Source of the DNA: CAYHXN01 sp964373675
GTDB taxonomy: Bacteria > Patescibacteriota > Minisyncoccia > UBA6257 > WO2-44-18
Assembly: GCA_964373675.1 (NCBI GenBank)
Contig: CAYJVO010000021.1
Span: forward strand, 1-11,529
Direction: 5' to 3'
Length of the DNA stretch: 11,529 bases
The position numbers and the translations under genes were made by a program. Of this stretch, positions 1 through 5,764 are shown one piece after another; positions within the stretch are counted from its first letter, which is position 1; each line of letters starts with the position of its first letter. The notes under the pieces were generated by a model. That model saw nothing but the letters and a program-made list of their open reading frames with translations. It searched no databases and was not told the DNA's origin.

Positions 1-789
1 GTCAATGATGGCATGGGCGCGAAGATATAATACCCCCGCCTTTTCCGGAGTAATTTTAGCGGTAAAGTTGCCCGGAACTTTAGATTCTTTTTTAGCAAAC
101 TCTGAGGTTAATTTCGGATAACCCGATTGAGCCGGCCCGATATCCTCTCCAAAATCGCCCGAATGAGAAATGTAATCATAATGAACGGCAGTATGGGTAA
201 CCACTGGTTCTTTATCCGCTTCCACTTTCCAGACAACGGTAAAATCCTGATCTTGACGCCCGCCTTTTGGCAAATTCACGAATTCCACTTCAATTTCGTC
301 TTCTAGCTTCTCTAATACCTTTGAGGAATTTTCAATAGCGTTTTCCAAACCATTTCTGGCGGCTTCCGGGGCTTTTTCTAAAACTTCCTCCAAGATATCC
401 AGGTGCTTGGCAATGCTCGCTTGAATCTCTTTTTCAATTTCTTTCGCCCCGTCTTTTTCTTCTGATTTAACTTTTGCCAAACGCTCTTCTGCTTTTTGGG
501 TCAATTTTTGATATTTCTCTAAAGCCCTTTCCGCAAGATCAACCTTGCCTTTGCCAAACAAAGCGTGCGCCTCCAACAGCTTTTCTTCAGCGATTGCCAA
601 GTCATTCCTTAACTTAGCTTCATCGCCGAATGCAAAAAAACTGCCAATGCCGCGAATAACTACTTTAATAAAATAAAAAGGCGAATCCGGCAAAATAGCC
701 GGTACCGGCAAACTTTCTTCATGAGCCAACACTGCGCCGCAGCTCGCACCGATTAAAGTTAAAATAATGAATATGTGCGTAAGACGCAT
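1..789 (-). CDS. Secreted DUF5667 coiled-coil protein, C-terminus outside window
   Basis: Open from ATG at 789 to the window edge (263 codons, no stop). Residues 1-22 form a signal peptide: Arg at position 2, a hydrophobic core, and a likely cleavage after AVLA (19-22). Residues about 32-135 match the DUF5667 pattern seen in extracytoplasmic proteins of CPR and Gram-positive bacteria: a PDSPFYF opening, then long helices rich in Glu and Lys with heptad-like spacing. Helix continues to about 165, probably as coiled coil. Residues about 168-263 change to beta-type sequence with HTAVHYDYISHSGDFG and LYLRAHAIID, which I read as an Ig- or Fn3-like domain. A role at the cell surface is inferred; no enzyme motif is visible. 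There is no Shine-Dalgarno sequence; an extended -10 lies 8 nt before the ATG, so the mRNA may be leaderless. Confidence 0.85.
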   Translation of the reverse strand, partial: MRLTHIFIILTLIGASCGAVLAHEESLPVPAILPDSPFYFIKVVIRGIGSFFAFGDEAKLRNDLAIAEEKLLEAHALFGKGKVDLAERALEKYQKLTQKAEERLAKVKSEEKDGAKEIEKEIQASIAKHLDILEEVLEKAPEAARNGLENAIENSSKVLEKLEDEIEVEFVNLPKGGRQDQDFTVVWKVEADKEPVVTHTAVHYDYISHSGDFGEDIGPAQSGYPKLTSEFAKKESKVPGNFTAKITPEKAGVLYLRAHAIID

Positions 790-797
790 TTTTATTT

Positions 798-806
798 ATT
801 ATAGCA
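798..806 (-). promoter_or_regulatory. Extended -10 promoter of the DUF5667 gene
   Basis: The minus strand reads TGCTATAAT, a perfect extended -10 (TG-N-TATAAT). It ends 8 nt before the ATG at 789, so transcription would start about 790-791, almost at the start codon. No recognisable -35 is present; that position falls in the terminator of the upstream gene. Confidence 0.65.
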
Positions 807-810
807 TAAT

Positions 811-835
811 TAAAAAGCCCCGAGGTATCGGGGCT
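811..835 (-). terminator. Rho-independent terminator of the deoC-ALDH unit
   Basis: A perfect 8-bp stem (816-823 with 828-835) closes a 4-nt loop and is followed on the minus strand by a run of five T (one shared with the stem). The TAG stop of the aldehyde dehydrogenase (834-836) lies partly in the first arm, so the terminator begins inside the gene. Confidence 0.85.
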
Positions 836-3242
836 AATATCCATACGGTATCCAGATATTTTTAACTTGCGTTGCTTCCCGTAAAAATCGGCGCGACTGC
901 CCTTGTCTTCCAAACCAGTCAAAATTATCATCCCAATTCGTCCAAACCCGTTTCATATTACCTACCGAAGCTCGCTCTACTTCAACGCAGGCCTCTTGTT
1001 GGCTGAAACACCAAACCGAATCCCCATCTTCATGCTCCGCCAAAATCTTGGCGATTTCATCCGGATTTTCCGCCGTTAATATATTCACCACACCAGCCGG
1101 AATATCCGAATTCTGAATCGTCTGCACCAACTCCATAATTGGCAAAGGATTTTTACCAGCCACCAAAACGATTGTATTTCCCATCGCGATTGCCGGAGCT
1201 AAAAGCGAAATAGCGCCCAAAAGAGGAAACTGGTCTGACGCTCTCATTCCGATAACACCTACTGGCTCTTTGGCCGCTATAACGGTCATTCTTCCGGGGA
1301 CCGGCTGAACTCTCCCTTCGTACTTATCGGCCATCGCTGCGTAATAAAAAATCCTTTCTATCGATTTTTCAACTTCGGCCATCGCCTCCCAATAACGTCC
1401 CTCAATATAACTGCCGGAAACGGAACGGATAAACTTATATTTCTGGGCGCTTAAGTTTTCCGCCCAGAAATATAGGATCTGCGCCCGCAAATGAGGATTA
1501 GAACCGTATTCCCATCCCGAAGCGGCTTTGCGCGCCGCCTCCACGGCATTACGGACATCCTTACGATTAGCGTTGCCAACAACGCCGCGAAATTCGCCCA
1601 GTTCTGTCTTAACAGAAAAGCTATATCCTTCATCCGGCCGCACCAACTGGCCGCCGATCAAAAACCGGTAAGTCCGATCCACGCCTTCGCGCTCAATGCC
1701 AATTGCTTGAGCAAGAACGCCCGCCTCGGCATAACAATTGCGCCAACGGTCTTTGTGATCTTCCAGAGGAAAAACCTCTTTCACAACTTCTTCCATTCCT
1801 TCTCTTCCGCCTTCCCGGCCATAACCGCTTTCCCGGTATCCGCCAAATCCGGAGACAGCGTCAAAAAGATTGGTACTGTTAATCCAAACAGTGCCTGCTT
1901 TAATCTGTCGAGCAGCATCCAATGCCATGGAAACATCCTGCGTCCAAACCGACGCCGCAAGGCCGTAACGAGTATTGTTGGCAAGCTCAATCGCTTCCTG
2001 TGGTGTCCGGAAACTCATACAAACCAGAACCGGTCCGAAAATTTCCACCTGCGCGATCGTACTGGACGGTTGAACCTTGGTGAAAATCGTCGGCGGGAAA
2101 AAGTATCCGTTTGTTGGACAAACACATTCTGGTTGCCAGATTGTTGCCCCTTCGTCTTTTCCTGCTTGCACCAATTTTTTAATTCTGTTGAGTTGCGCTT
2201 GGGAATTAATTGCTCCAATATCTACCGCCTTATCTAGCGGATCGCCGATTCGCAACTTGTTCATCCGGCGCTTCAATTTAGCAATAAATTCTTCGTAAAT
2301 GTTTTCCTGAATAAGAAGACGCGATCCAGCGCAACAAACGTGTCCCTGGTTAAAGAAAATAGCATTAACGACGCCTTCAACCGCTGAATCTAAATCGGCA
2401 CTTTCAAAAACAACAAACGGAGATTTACCACCTAATTCCATCGTCAAACGCTTTCCTGAACCGGCAGTGACTTGGCGGATTTTCCGTCCCACTTCGGTAG
2501 AACCAGTAAAAGCGATTTTCCAAGGAATCGGATGTTTCACTATCAATTCTCCGGTTTCAGCACCGCCATTAACGATATTCACTACTCCTTGTGGTAAATT
2601 TGCTTCTTTAAGAATTTCCGCAAACAACATTGCCGTTAACGGCGTAAATTCAGCCGGCTTGATCACTACCGTATTCCCAGCCGCAATCGCTGGAGCGATT
2701 TTCCAAGCCAACATAAGTAGCGGAAAATTCCACGGGATAATCTGACCGACAACGCCGCCCGGTTTATGATTTGGGAATTCTTCATCTCTCTCTATTGCCC
2801 AACCGGCATGATAGTAAAAGTGGCGAATCACCAGCGGGATATCTATATCCCTTGTCTCACGAATGGTTTTTCCGTTGTTCAGCGATTCTAACACCGCGAA
2901 TTTGCGCGAATGTTTGGCGATGATTCTTGCAATGGCGTAAAGATATTTAGCTCTTTCAAATCCAGAAAGACTGTTCCATAACGGAAACGCTTTTTGCGCC
3001 GATTCCATTGCCGCGTTGACATCATCCGTCGTTCCTTCGGCAACATATGCCAAAATTTCTTTATTAGCCGGATTCAAAACCTGAAAGTAAGTTCCGTTCG
3101 CCGGTTTACGCCATTCTCCACCAATGAAGTGGTCAAAAGAATGATTGTGTTCGGTAAGCCATTCCCGTACTTTTTTATCTGATTCCGGTGCTGGACCATA
3201 ATCCAACGTTTCCAGTAATTTCCGTATCTTTTCGCTGTCCAT
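834..3242 (-). CDS. Two-domain aldehyde dehydrogenase, ALDH16 type
   Basis: NAD(P)-dependent oxidation of an aldehyde to the acid, in the cytoplasm. Residues about 38-490 form a complete ALDH domain with every key residue: PWNFP (oxyanion Asn172), IKPAE (Lys195), GSTEVG 247-252, general base Glu269 in MELGGK, catalytic Cys303 in GHVCCAGSR and EIFGPV 400-405. Residues about 525-802 are a second, shortened ALDH-like domain (FLIGG, KEPVGVIG, LAPAIAMGNT) without catalytic Cys or Glu. An active domain followed by a dead partial copy is the ALDH16 layout, and 802 residues equals the length I recall for human ALDH16A1, which lost its catalytic Cys. Here the Cys is kept, as in bacterial members. The start has GAGGAG four bases upstream. 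It lies 27 bp after deoC, so acetaldehyde from the aldolase is a likely substrate (inferred). Confidence 0.92.
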   Translation of the reverse strand: MDSEKIRKLLETLDYGPAPESDKKVREWLTEHNHSFDHFIGGEWRKPANGTYFQVLNPANKEILAYVAEGTTDDVNAAMESAQKAFPLWNSLSGFERAKYLYAIARIIAKHSRKFAVLESLNNGKTIRETRDIDIPLVIRHFYYHAGWAIERDEEFPNHKPGGVVGQIIPWNFPLLMLAWKIAPAIAAGNTVVIKPAEFTPLTAMLFAEILKEANLPQGVVNIVNGGAETGELIVKHPIPWKIAFTGSTEVGRKIRQVTAGSGKRLTMELGGKSPFVVFESADLDSAVEGVVNAIFFNQGHVCCAGSRLLIQENIYEEFIAKLKRRMNKLRIGDPLDKAVDIGAINSQAQLNRIKKLVQAGKDEGATIWQPECVCPTNGYFFPPTIFTKVQPSSTIAQVEIFGPVLVCMSFRTPQEAIELANNTRYGLAASVWTQDVSMALDAARQIKAGTVWINSTNLFDAVSGFGGYRESGYGREGGREGMEEVVKEVFPLEDHKDRWRNCYAEAGVLAQAIGIEREGVDRTYRFLIGGQLVRPDEGYSFSVKTELGEFRGVVGNANRKDVRNAVEAARKAASGWEYGSNPHLRAQILYFWAENLSAQKYKFIRSVSGSYIEGRYWEAMAEVEKSIERIFYYAAMADKYEGRVQPVPGRMTVIAAKEPVGVIGMRASDQFPLLGAISLLAPAIAMGNTIVLVAGKNPLPIMELVQTIQNSDIPAGVVNILTAENPDEIAKILAEHEDGDSVWCFSQQEACVEVERASVGNMKRVWTNWDDNFDWFGRQGQSRRFLREATQVKNIWIPYGY

Positions 3243-3246
3243 TTTT

Positions 3247-3252
3247 CTCCTC
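3247..3252 (-). promoter_or_regulatory. Ribosome binding site of the ALDH gene
   Basis: GAGGAG followed by four A and then ATG. It fixes the start at 3242 and supports translation from the shared deoC transcript. Confidence 0.8.
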
Positions 3253-3269
3253 TCTTTCCTCTATCCTCT

Positions 3270-4205
3270 CTAACTAAGAGGGTGATGATGGCTGGCCGAG
3301 TACCGCCCGGTAGCCAAGTGGTAAAGCTGGCGTTCTAAATCAGTTAGAAGCGAGCTTGCGCCTATTCGGAAAAGCTCCGGCTTGGTCCATTCCTCGCCCA
3401 GCTCTTCCAGCATCAAAATCATCCAAAGCATCGCGTCTTTGGCAGTGCGAATCCCGCCAGCCGGCTTGAAACCAACTTTATCTTTGCCGCCGGAAAGTTC
3501 TAAGAACCTGCGGATTTGTCTAACCATCACTAATCCTGCTTCTAAAGTAGCGTTGGTCGGTTCAAAACCAGTAGAGGTTTTGATAAAATCCGCTCCGGCC
3601 ATAATCGCCACCGCGGATGCCTTAGCAACATTATCTAAAGTTTTAAGATCGCCGACGCCAAGAATAGTTTTTAACTTGACCTTGTCACCGCAGCCCTCGC
3701 GATAAGCGCGAATTTCTGCCCAAAGGTCTTCCCATTTTCCCGTCAAAACTAACTGGCGACTAATCACGATATCAATTTCGTCAGCTCCACTACCCACCGA
3801 ATCCCGCAGTTCCTGCCAACGGGCACGAATAGAACTTTGACCGGCAGGAAAACCAGTAGAAACAATTGCTACCGGAAGTCTTCCGCGCAAATATTCTTTC
3901 GCCGTTTTTAAAAACTCGTGATAAACACAAACCGCACCGACTGTGATTTTAATGTCGCTGATGCCAAGTATTCCTAGAGTTTCCGGCTCAACCGGACGTA
4001 GCGCTTTTGCGCACATTCTTTCTACTTTGCCGGGAGTATCGTCTCCGGAAAGCGTGGTCAGATCCATGCACTGAACTGCCCGCAAATAGGCTGTGACTTG
4101 AGCTTCTTTCTTGAAACTTCGGCGCGTGCCGAGCGTTGCCGCCCGCGCTTCCACCGCGCTCCTATTAATTCTTATAGACTCAATCAGCGAACGATCAAAA
4201 TCCAT
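3270..4205 (-). CDS. deoC: Deoxyribose-phosphate aldolase, eukaryote-like
   Basis: Splits 2-deoxyribose-5-phosphate into glyceraldehyde-3-phosphate and acetaldehyde, a class I aldolase of deoxynucleoside breakdown. With the start at MDFDRS it has 311 residues. The Schiff-base Lys is K209 in FIKTSTGF, the second active-site Lys is K247 in GFKPAGGI, and Asp145 lies in EIDIVI. DLTTLSGDD (48-56), the C-terminal FRIGASSLLTDLERQ and the GRY(S/A)A tail closely resemble animal DERA rather than the shorter E. coli enzyme. The start is uncertain. An ATG at 4244 would add 13 residues but directly abuts the predicted -10; a TTG with weak AGGT upstream lies between. I chose 4205 because the predicted transcript starts near 4238. 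It is the first gene of a unit with the ALDH. Confidence 0.93.
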   Translation of the reverse strand: MDFDRSLIESIRINRSAVEARAATLGTRRSFKKEAQVTAYLRAVQCMDLTTLSGDDTPGKVERMCAKALRPVEPETLGILGISDIKITVGAVCVYHEFLKTAKEYLRGRLPVAIVSTGFPAGQSSIRARWQELRDSVGSGADEIDIVISRQLVLTGKWEDLWAEIRAYREGCGDKVKLKTILGVGDLKTLDNVAKASAVAIMAGADFIKTSTGFEPTNATLEAGLVMVRQIRRFLELSGGKDKVGFKPAGGIRTAKDAMLWMILMLEELGEEWTKPELFRIGASSLLTDLERQLYHLATGRYSASHHHPLS

Positions 4206-4244
4206 AACTTCTCGCAATTTTTTACCTATCAAAAATCTGCCCAT

Positions 4245-4273
4245 ACTATAAAATAAAAAAACCCGCTTAACAA
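4245..4273 (-). promoter_or_regulatory. Promoter of deoC-ALDH, inside the upstream terminator
   Basis: On the minus strand TTGTTA (4268-4273) and TATAGT (4245-4250) are 17 bp apart, a good sigma-70 match. The -35 overlaps the loop and arm of the preceding terminator and the stop codon of the preceding gene. Predicted start of transcription is about 4238. Confidence 0.55.
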
Positions 4274-4278
4274 GCGGG
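4255..4278 (-). terminator. Terminator overlapping the end of the hypothetical gene
   Basis: A 7-bp stem (4262-4268 with 4272-4278) has a 3-nt loop and seven T after it on the minus strand. Its first arm is the last three codons (Pro-Ala-Cys) of the 187-residue gene, and the TAA stop spans loop and second arm. Confidence 0.85.
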
Positions 4279-4830
4279 CTGGTCGTAAAAGTTAGGTTCA
4301 TCCCAACACTCCACCACAAAATTCTCTACTTGCACTGCTGTCACTAATAAAAACGGGTCGCCTTTCGGTCTTTGGTCACTAACAAAAAACTTGAGATCCG
4401 GAAAAACGGTTTCAATCTTCTTCACAGTTTCCAGTACCGAAAACGGTACTGCTTTGTGATAAGTGATGTGATTCGCAATTCCTCCTGTCCAATGCCCATT
4501 TTTACCACAATGTTCTAATCCAGAAAGGCCGCAATCTTTGGCACGTAGAGGAATCCAGCTCCAATTATCGAACTTCTTATCTAAATAATCCCTGACCTTT
4601 TCGTAGCTATATACTGGAATCTGATTTTCTTCAAGCCACTTTTTAAATTTTACCTCCAAAAGCTGACCTGGTTTAAATCCCAAAGATTCAGCTAATTCCG
4701 AATATTTTAACAACTCTTCATTAGAATAACGGCTTTTAACTTGTTCGGGCTTTAGTGTAAGGGTATCTGTTTGAACAACCGGTACAACTGCGGGCTCTGC
4801 CACATTGGCCACCTTTTTTCTCCAGAACAT
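4267..4830 (-). CDS. Unrecognised 187-residue protein
   Basis: I do not recognise this family. The start is fixed at MFWRKK by AAAGGAGG four bases upstream. Residues 1-30 are a short basic start and a Val/Pro-rich linker, with no clear signal peptide or membrane helix. Residues 35-90 look helical and charged (SNEELLKYSELAESLGF). Residues 90-187 are mixed, with a Cys/His-rich stretch (C100, C108, H113, H121, H125) and a beta-type end (DPFLLVTAVQVENFVVECWDEP). The Cys and His spacing could bind a metal, but no known motif is met. It is a single-gene unit: own promoter at 4906-4934, structured leader, own terminator. A perfect 8-bp hairpin with a 4-nt loop lies inside the gene at 4432-4451. A soluble cytoplasmic protein is the best guess. 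Confidence 0.85.
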   Translation of the reverse strand: MFWRKKVANVAEPAVVPVVQTDTLTLKPEQVKSRYSNEELLKYSELAESLGFKPGQLLEVKFKKWLEENQIPVYSYEKVRDYLDKKFDNWSWIPLRAKDCGLSGLEHCGKNGHWTGGIANHITYHKAVPFSVLETVKKIETVFPDLKFFVSDQRPKGDPFLLVTAVQVENFVVECWDEPNFYDQPAC

Positions 4831-4834
4831 GATG

Positions 4835-4842
4835 CCTCCTTT
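4835..4842 (-). promoter_or_regulatory. Strong ribosome binding site of the hypothetical gene
   Basis: AAAGGAGG, nearly the full anti-Shine-Dalgarno complement, is followed by CATC and ATG at 4830. It is the strongest ribosome binding site in the window and rules out the upstream in-frame TTG at 4845. Confidence 0.85.
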
Positions 4843-4851
4843 CAAAGTTCC

Positions 4852-4870
4852 GGCGAGCTACCTGCCCGCC
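4852..4870 (-). other. Hairpin in the leader of the hypothetical gene
   Basis: Between the predicted transcript start (about 4899) and the ribosome binding site lies a 7-bp GC-rich stem with one G-U pair (4852-4858 with 4864-4870) and a 5-nt loop. The leader is about 70 nt. It could tune translation or RNA stability; no known riboswitch is recognised. Confidence 0.4.
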
Positions 4871-4905
4871 TGAGGATTGTTTACTTACAGTTCAACAACG
4901 CCAAA

Positions 4906-4934
4906 AGAATAGCAAAAAATTTATTATCTGTCAA
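4906..4934 (-). promoter_or_regulatory. Sigma-70 promoter of the hypothetical gene
   Basis: The minus strand reads TTGACA (4929-4934, perfect -35), exactly 17 bp, then TGC-TATTCT (-10 at 4906-4911 with an upstream TG). This is the best full promoter in the window and implies substantial expression. Confidence 0.8.
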
Positions 4935-4968
4935 TAAGAACGTAATGGGTCAATGGCTTTACACACCC

Positions 4969-4986
4969 CTGCCTACCGGCAGGCAG
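4969..4986. repeat. 18-nt near-perfect palindrome (CTGCCT...AGGCAG)
   Basis: CTGCCTACCGGCAGGCAG pairs with itself except for one A/C pair beside the central CCGG. It lies in the intergenic space between the divergent hypothetical and zinc-ribbon genes, upstream of both promoters. From memory, GC-rich palindromes of this type are scattered through many CPR genomes; that part is not shown by this window. Confidence 0.5.
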
Positions 4987-5042
4987 GCTAGGTGGTGCCA
5001 AGCTATTGAACTCTATTCGTAGGAATTAAAGGTCATTTGTTT

Positions 5043-5048
5043 TATACT
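5043..5048 (+). promoter_or_regulatory. Possible -10 of the zinc-ribbon gene
   Basis: TATACT lies 26 nt before the ATG at 5075. No convincing -35 is present and no Shine-Dalgarno precedes the start, so this is a weak call. Confidence 0.3.
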
Positions 5049-5074
5049 CAAGTAAGCTATTTTAAAGATTACAT

Positions 5075-5305
5075 ATGAAAGAACCGATAGTGGTGCCGCC
5101 GCGAAAGTGCCCCAACTGTGCCAAAGAAAAAATGCGAATTATTCTTGATCCAAAACATCCCTCTAAAAAGCCGCTTCTAGGCCAAGATTGGAATTGCCCC
5201 GACTGCGAAAAACCTTTTTGCAGTTCTTGTTTTAAAGTGGATTTTGACGGCCGTGGCGACACCATGTTCTGCCCGCACTGCAAAACCAAACTCTGTTTTC
5301 CATGA
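5075..5305 (+). CDS. Small double zinc-ribbon protein
   Basis: A 76-residue protein with four CxxC pairs: C12/C15, C41/C44, C49/C52 and C66/C69, plus C74. The order suggests two treble-clef or ribbon zinc sites, each built from two pairs. There is no signal peptide or membrane helix, and much Lys and Pro lies between the pairs, as in small cytoplasmic nucleic-acid or protein-binding ribbons. No named family is recognised, so the partner is unknown. It is the only clear plus-strand gene in the window, is divergent from the hypothetical gene, and is closed by a terminator 19 bp after its TGA. The start lacks a Shine-Dalgarno sequence. The regular Cys pattern makes it very likely real. Confidence 0.85.
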   Translation: MKEPIVVPPRKCPNCAKEKMRIILDPKHPSKKPLLGQDWNCPDCEKPFCSSCFKVDFDGRGDTMFCPHCKTKLCFP

Positions 5306-5324
5306 ATGATGGAATTAGAAAATT

Positions 5325-5347
5325 GCTCCGCCCTAGCGGAGCTTTTT
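5325..5347 (+). terminator. Terminator of the zinc-ribbon gene, perhaps bidirectional
   Basis: GCTCCGC pairs with GCGGAGC (5325-5331 with 5336-5342) around CCTA, followed by TTTTT. On the minus strand the same hairpin contains the stop codon of the small membrane ORF and is followed by AATTTTC, so it may also end transcription coming the other way. Confidence 0.85.
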
Positions 5348-5494
5348 GTATATCATAATTTGCGCGACTGCGAAGCATAAAAATGAAATGGCGAAAGCGA
5401 TTAGTTCCCGATTGCGCTGCGCTAAATGATGAAAATGAATCCCTAAAATCAAAAACGCGCCAGATACAAGCAACAGCAGACCGAATTTAAACAA
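5333..5494 (-). CDS. Possible small two-helix membrane protein, TTG start
   Basis: A 53-residue frame from a TTG at 5494, preceded by GAGG at 5 nt, to TAG inside the shared terminator hairpin. It reads as two hydrophobic helices, about residues 4-20 (FGLLLLVSGAFLILGIH) and 31-49 (LIAFAISFLCFAVAQIMIY), joined by a charged turn QRNRE and closed by KKLR. That is a classic hairpin membrane protein with a basic end. It has no ATG, and the frame is open upstream to 5545, a few bases short of the inverted-repeat element, so it could instead be the tail of a longer gene cut by that element. It follows the copper ATPase in the same direction. No family is recognised; function unknown. Confidence 0.42.
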   Translation of the reverse strand: MFKFGLLLLVSGAFLILGIHFHHLAQRNRELIAFAISFLCFAVAQIMIYKKLR

Positions 5495-5550
5495 ATCGGC
5501 CTCGGAAAAAGCTAAAAATAAAATACTACTTATATCAGCTGATGGTCAAC

Positions 5551-5763
5551 CCCGCACATAACTAGGACTGCAACAGCCTCGCTTCTCTGGAAAAAACGCC
5601 ATCATTCACAATTTTTTATCAGCAAATCTTCGTAGCAATAGCAGTTTAACGCGTTAAACGCTTTGACGCGTCAAAGCACTATCCCATGGGATAGTGCTAG
5701 GAAATAACCCCACACAGCTTTGTCTCAGGCATTGAAGAAAGCGGAGTCCTAGTTATGTGCGGG
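5551..5763. repeat. 213-bp element with perfect 19-bp terminal inverted repeats
   Basis: CCCGCACATAACTAGGACT (5551-5569) is repeated exactly as its complement at 5745-5763. The inside has no plausible ORF and contains three abutting palindromes. The tetramer TCAA lies just outside both ends (5546-5549 and 5765-5768), one base away from each arm, which could be a target duplication but is too short to be sure. The right end lies 1 bp from the stop of the copper ATPase. It could be a MITE-like non-autonomous element, a palindromic repeat unit, or a structured RNA. The region between it and the small membrane ORF (5495-5550) shows nothing else. Confidence 0.75.
5644..5698. repeat. Three abutting perfect palindromes
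   Basis: GTTTAACGCGTTAAAC (5644-5659, 16 bp), GCTTTGACGCGTCAAAGC (5660-5677, 18 bp) and a 24-bp palindrome centred on CCATGG (5675-5698). The first two abut and the last two share 3 bp, so all 55 bases belong to a perfect palindrome. None has a loop, which favours a DNA site or cruciform over a terminator. The middle one recurs with one change in the GT39 gene. Confidence 0.9.
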
Positions 5764-5764
5764 A

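Noticed and set aside
723..741. Lipoprotein signal (Cys17) in the DUF5667 protein
   Set aside because: The residues before Cys are GAS rather than a proper lipobox with Leu at -3; ordinary cleavage after AVLA fits better.
719..931. A 70-codon minus-strand frame across the ALDH end and DUF5667 start
   Set aside because: It overlaps two better genes and a terminator and has no start signal.
1491..2237. A 248-codon open frame on the plus strand
   Set aside because: It lies wholly opposite the well-conserved ALDH catalytic domain and its translation has no family features; it is a shadow frame.
4206..4319. Long N-terminal extension of deoC from 4319
   Set aside because: It would read through the upstream gene's terminator, T tract and end, and adds residues not found in DERA proteins.
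4771..5022. An 83-codon plus-strand frame
   Set aside because: It crosses the start of the hypothetical gene and the intergenic palindrome; the part reading PTGRQAR is a by-product of the repeat, not a protein.
5644..5659. Integron attC site, because GTTTAAC/GTTAAAC fits the RYYYAAC and GTTRRRY boxes
   Set aside because: The boxes are only 2 bp apart as one palindrome, without the spacer, inner boxes or extrahelical bases of attC, and there is no cassette array.
5551..5763. CRISPR array
   Set aside because: The repeats are inverted, differ in sequence and have no regular spacers.
5551..5763. Standard terminator of the copper ATPase
   Set aside because: No T run follows either the long stem or the inner palindromes on the minus strand.
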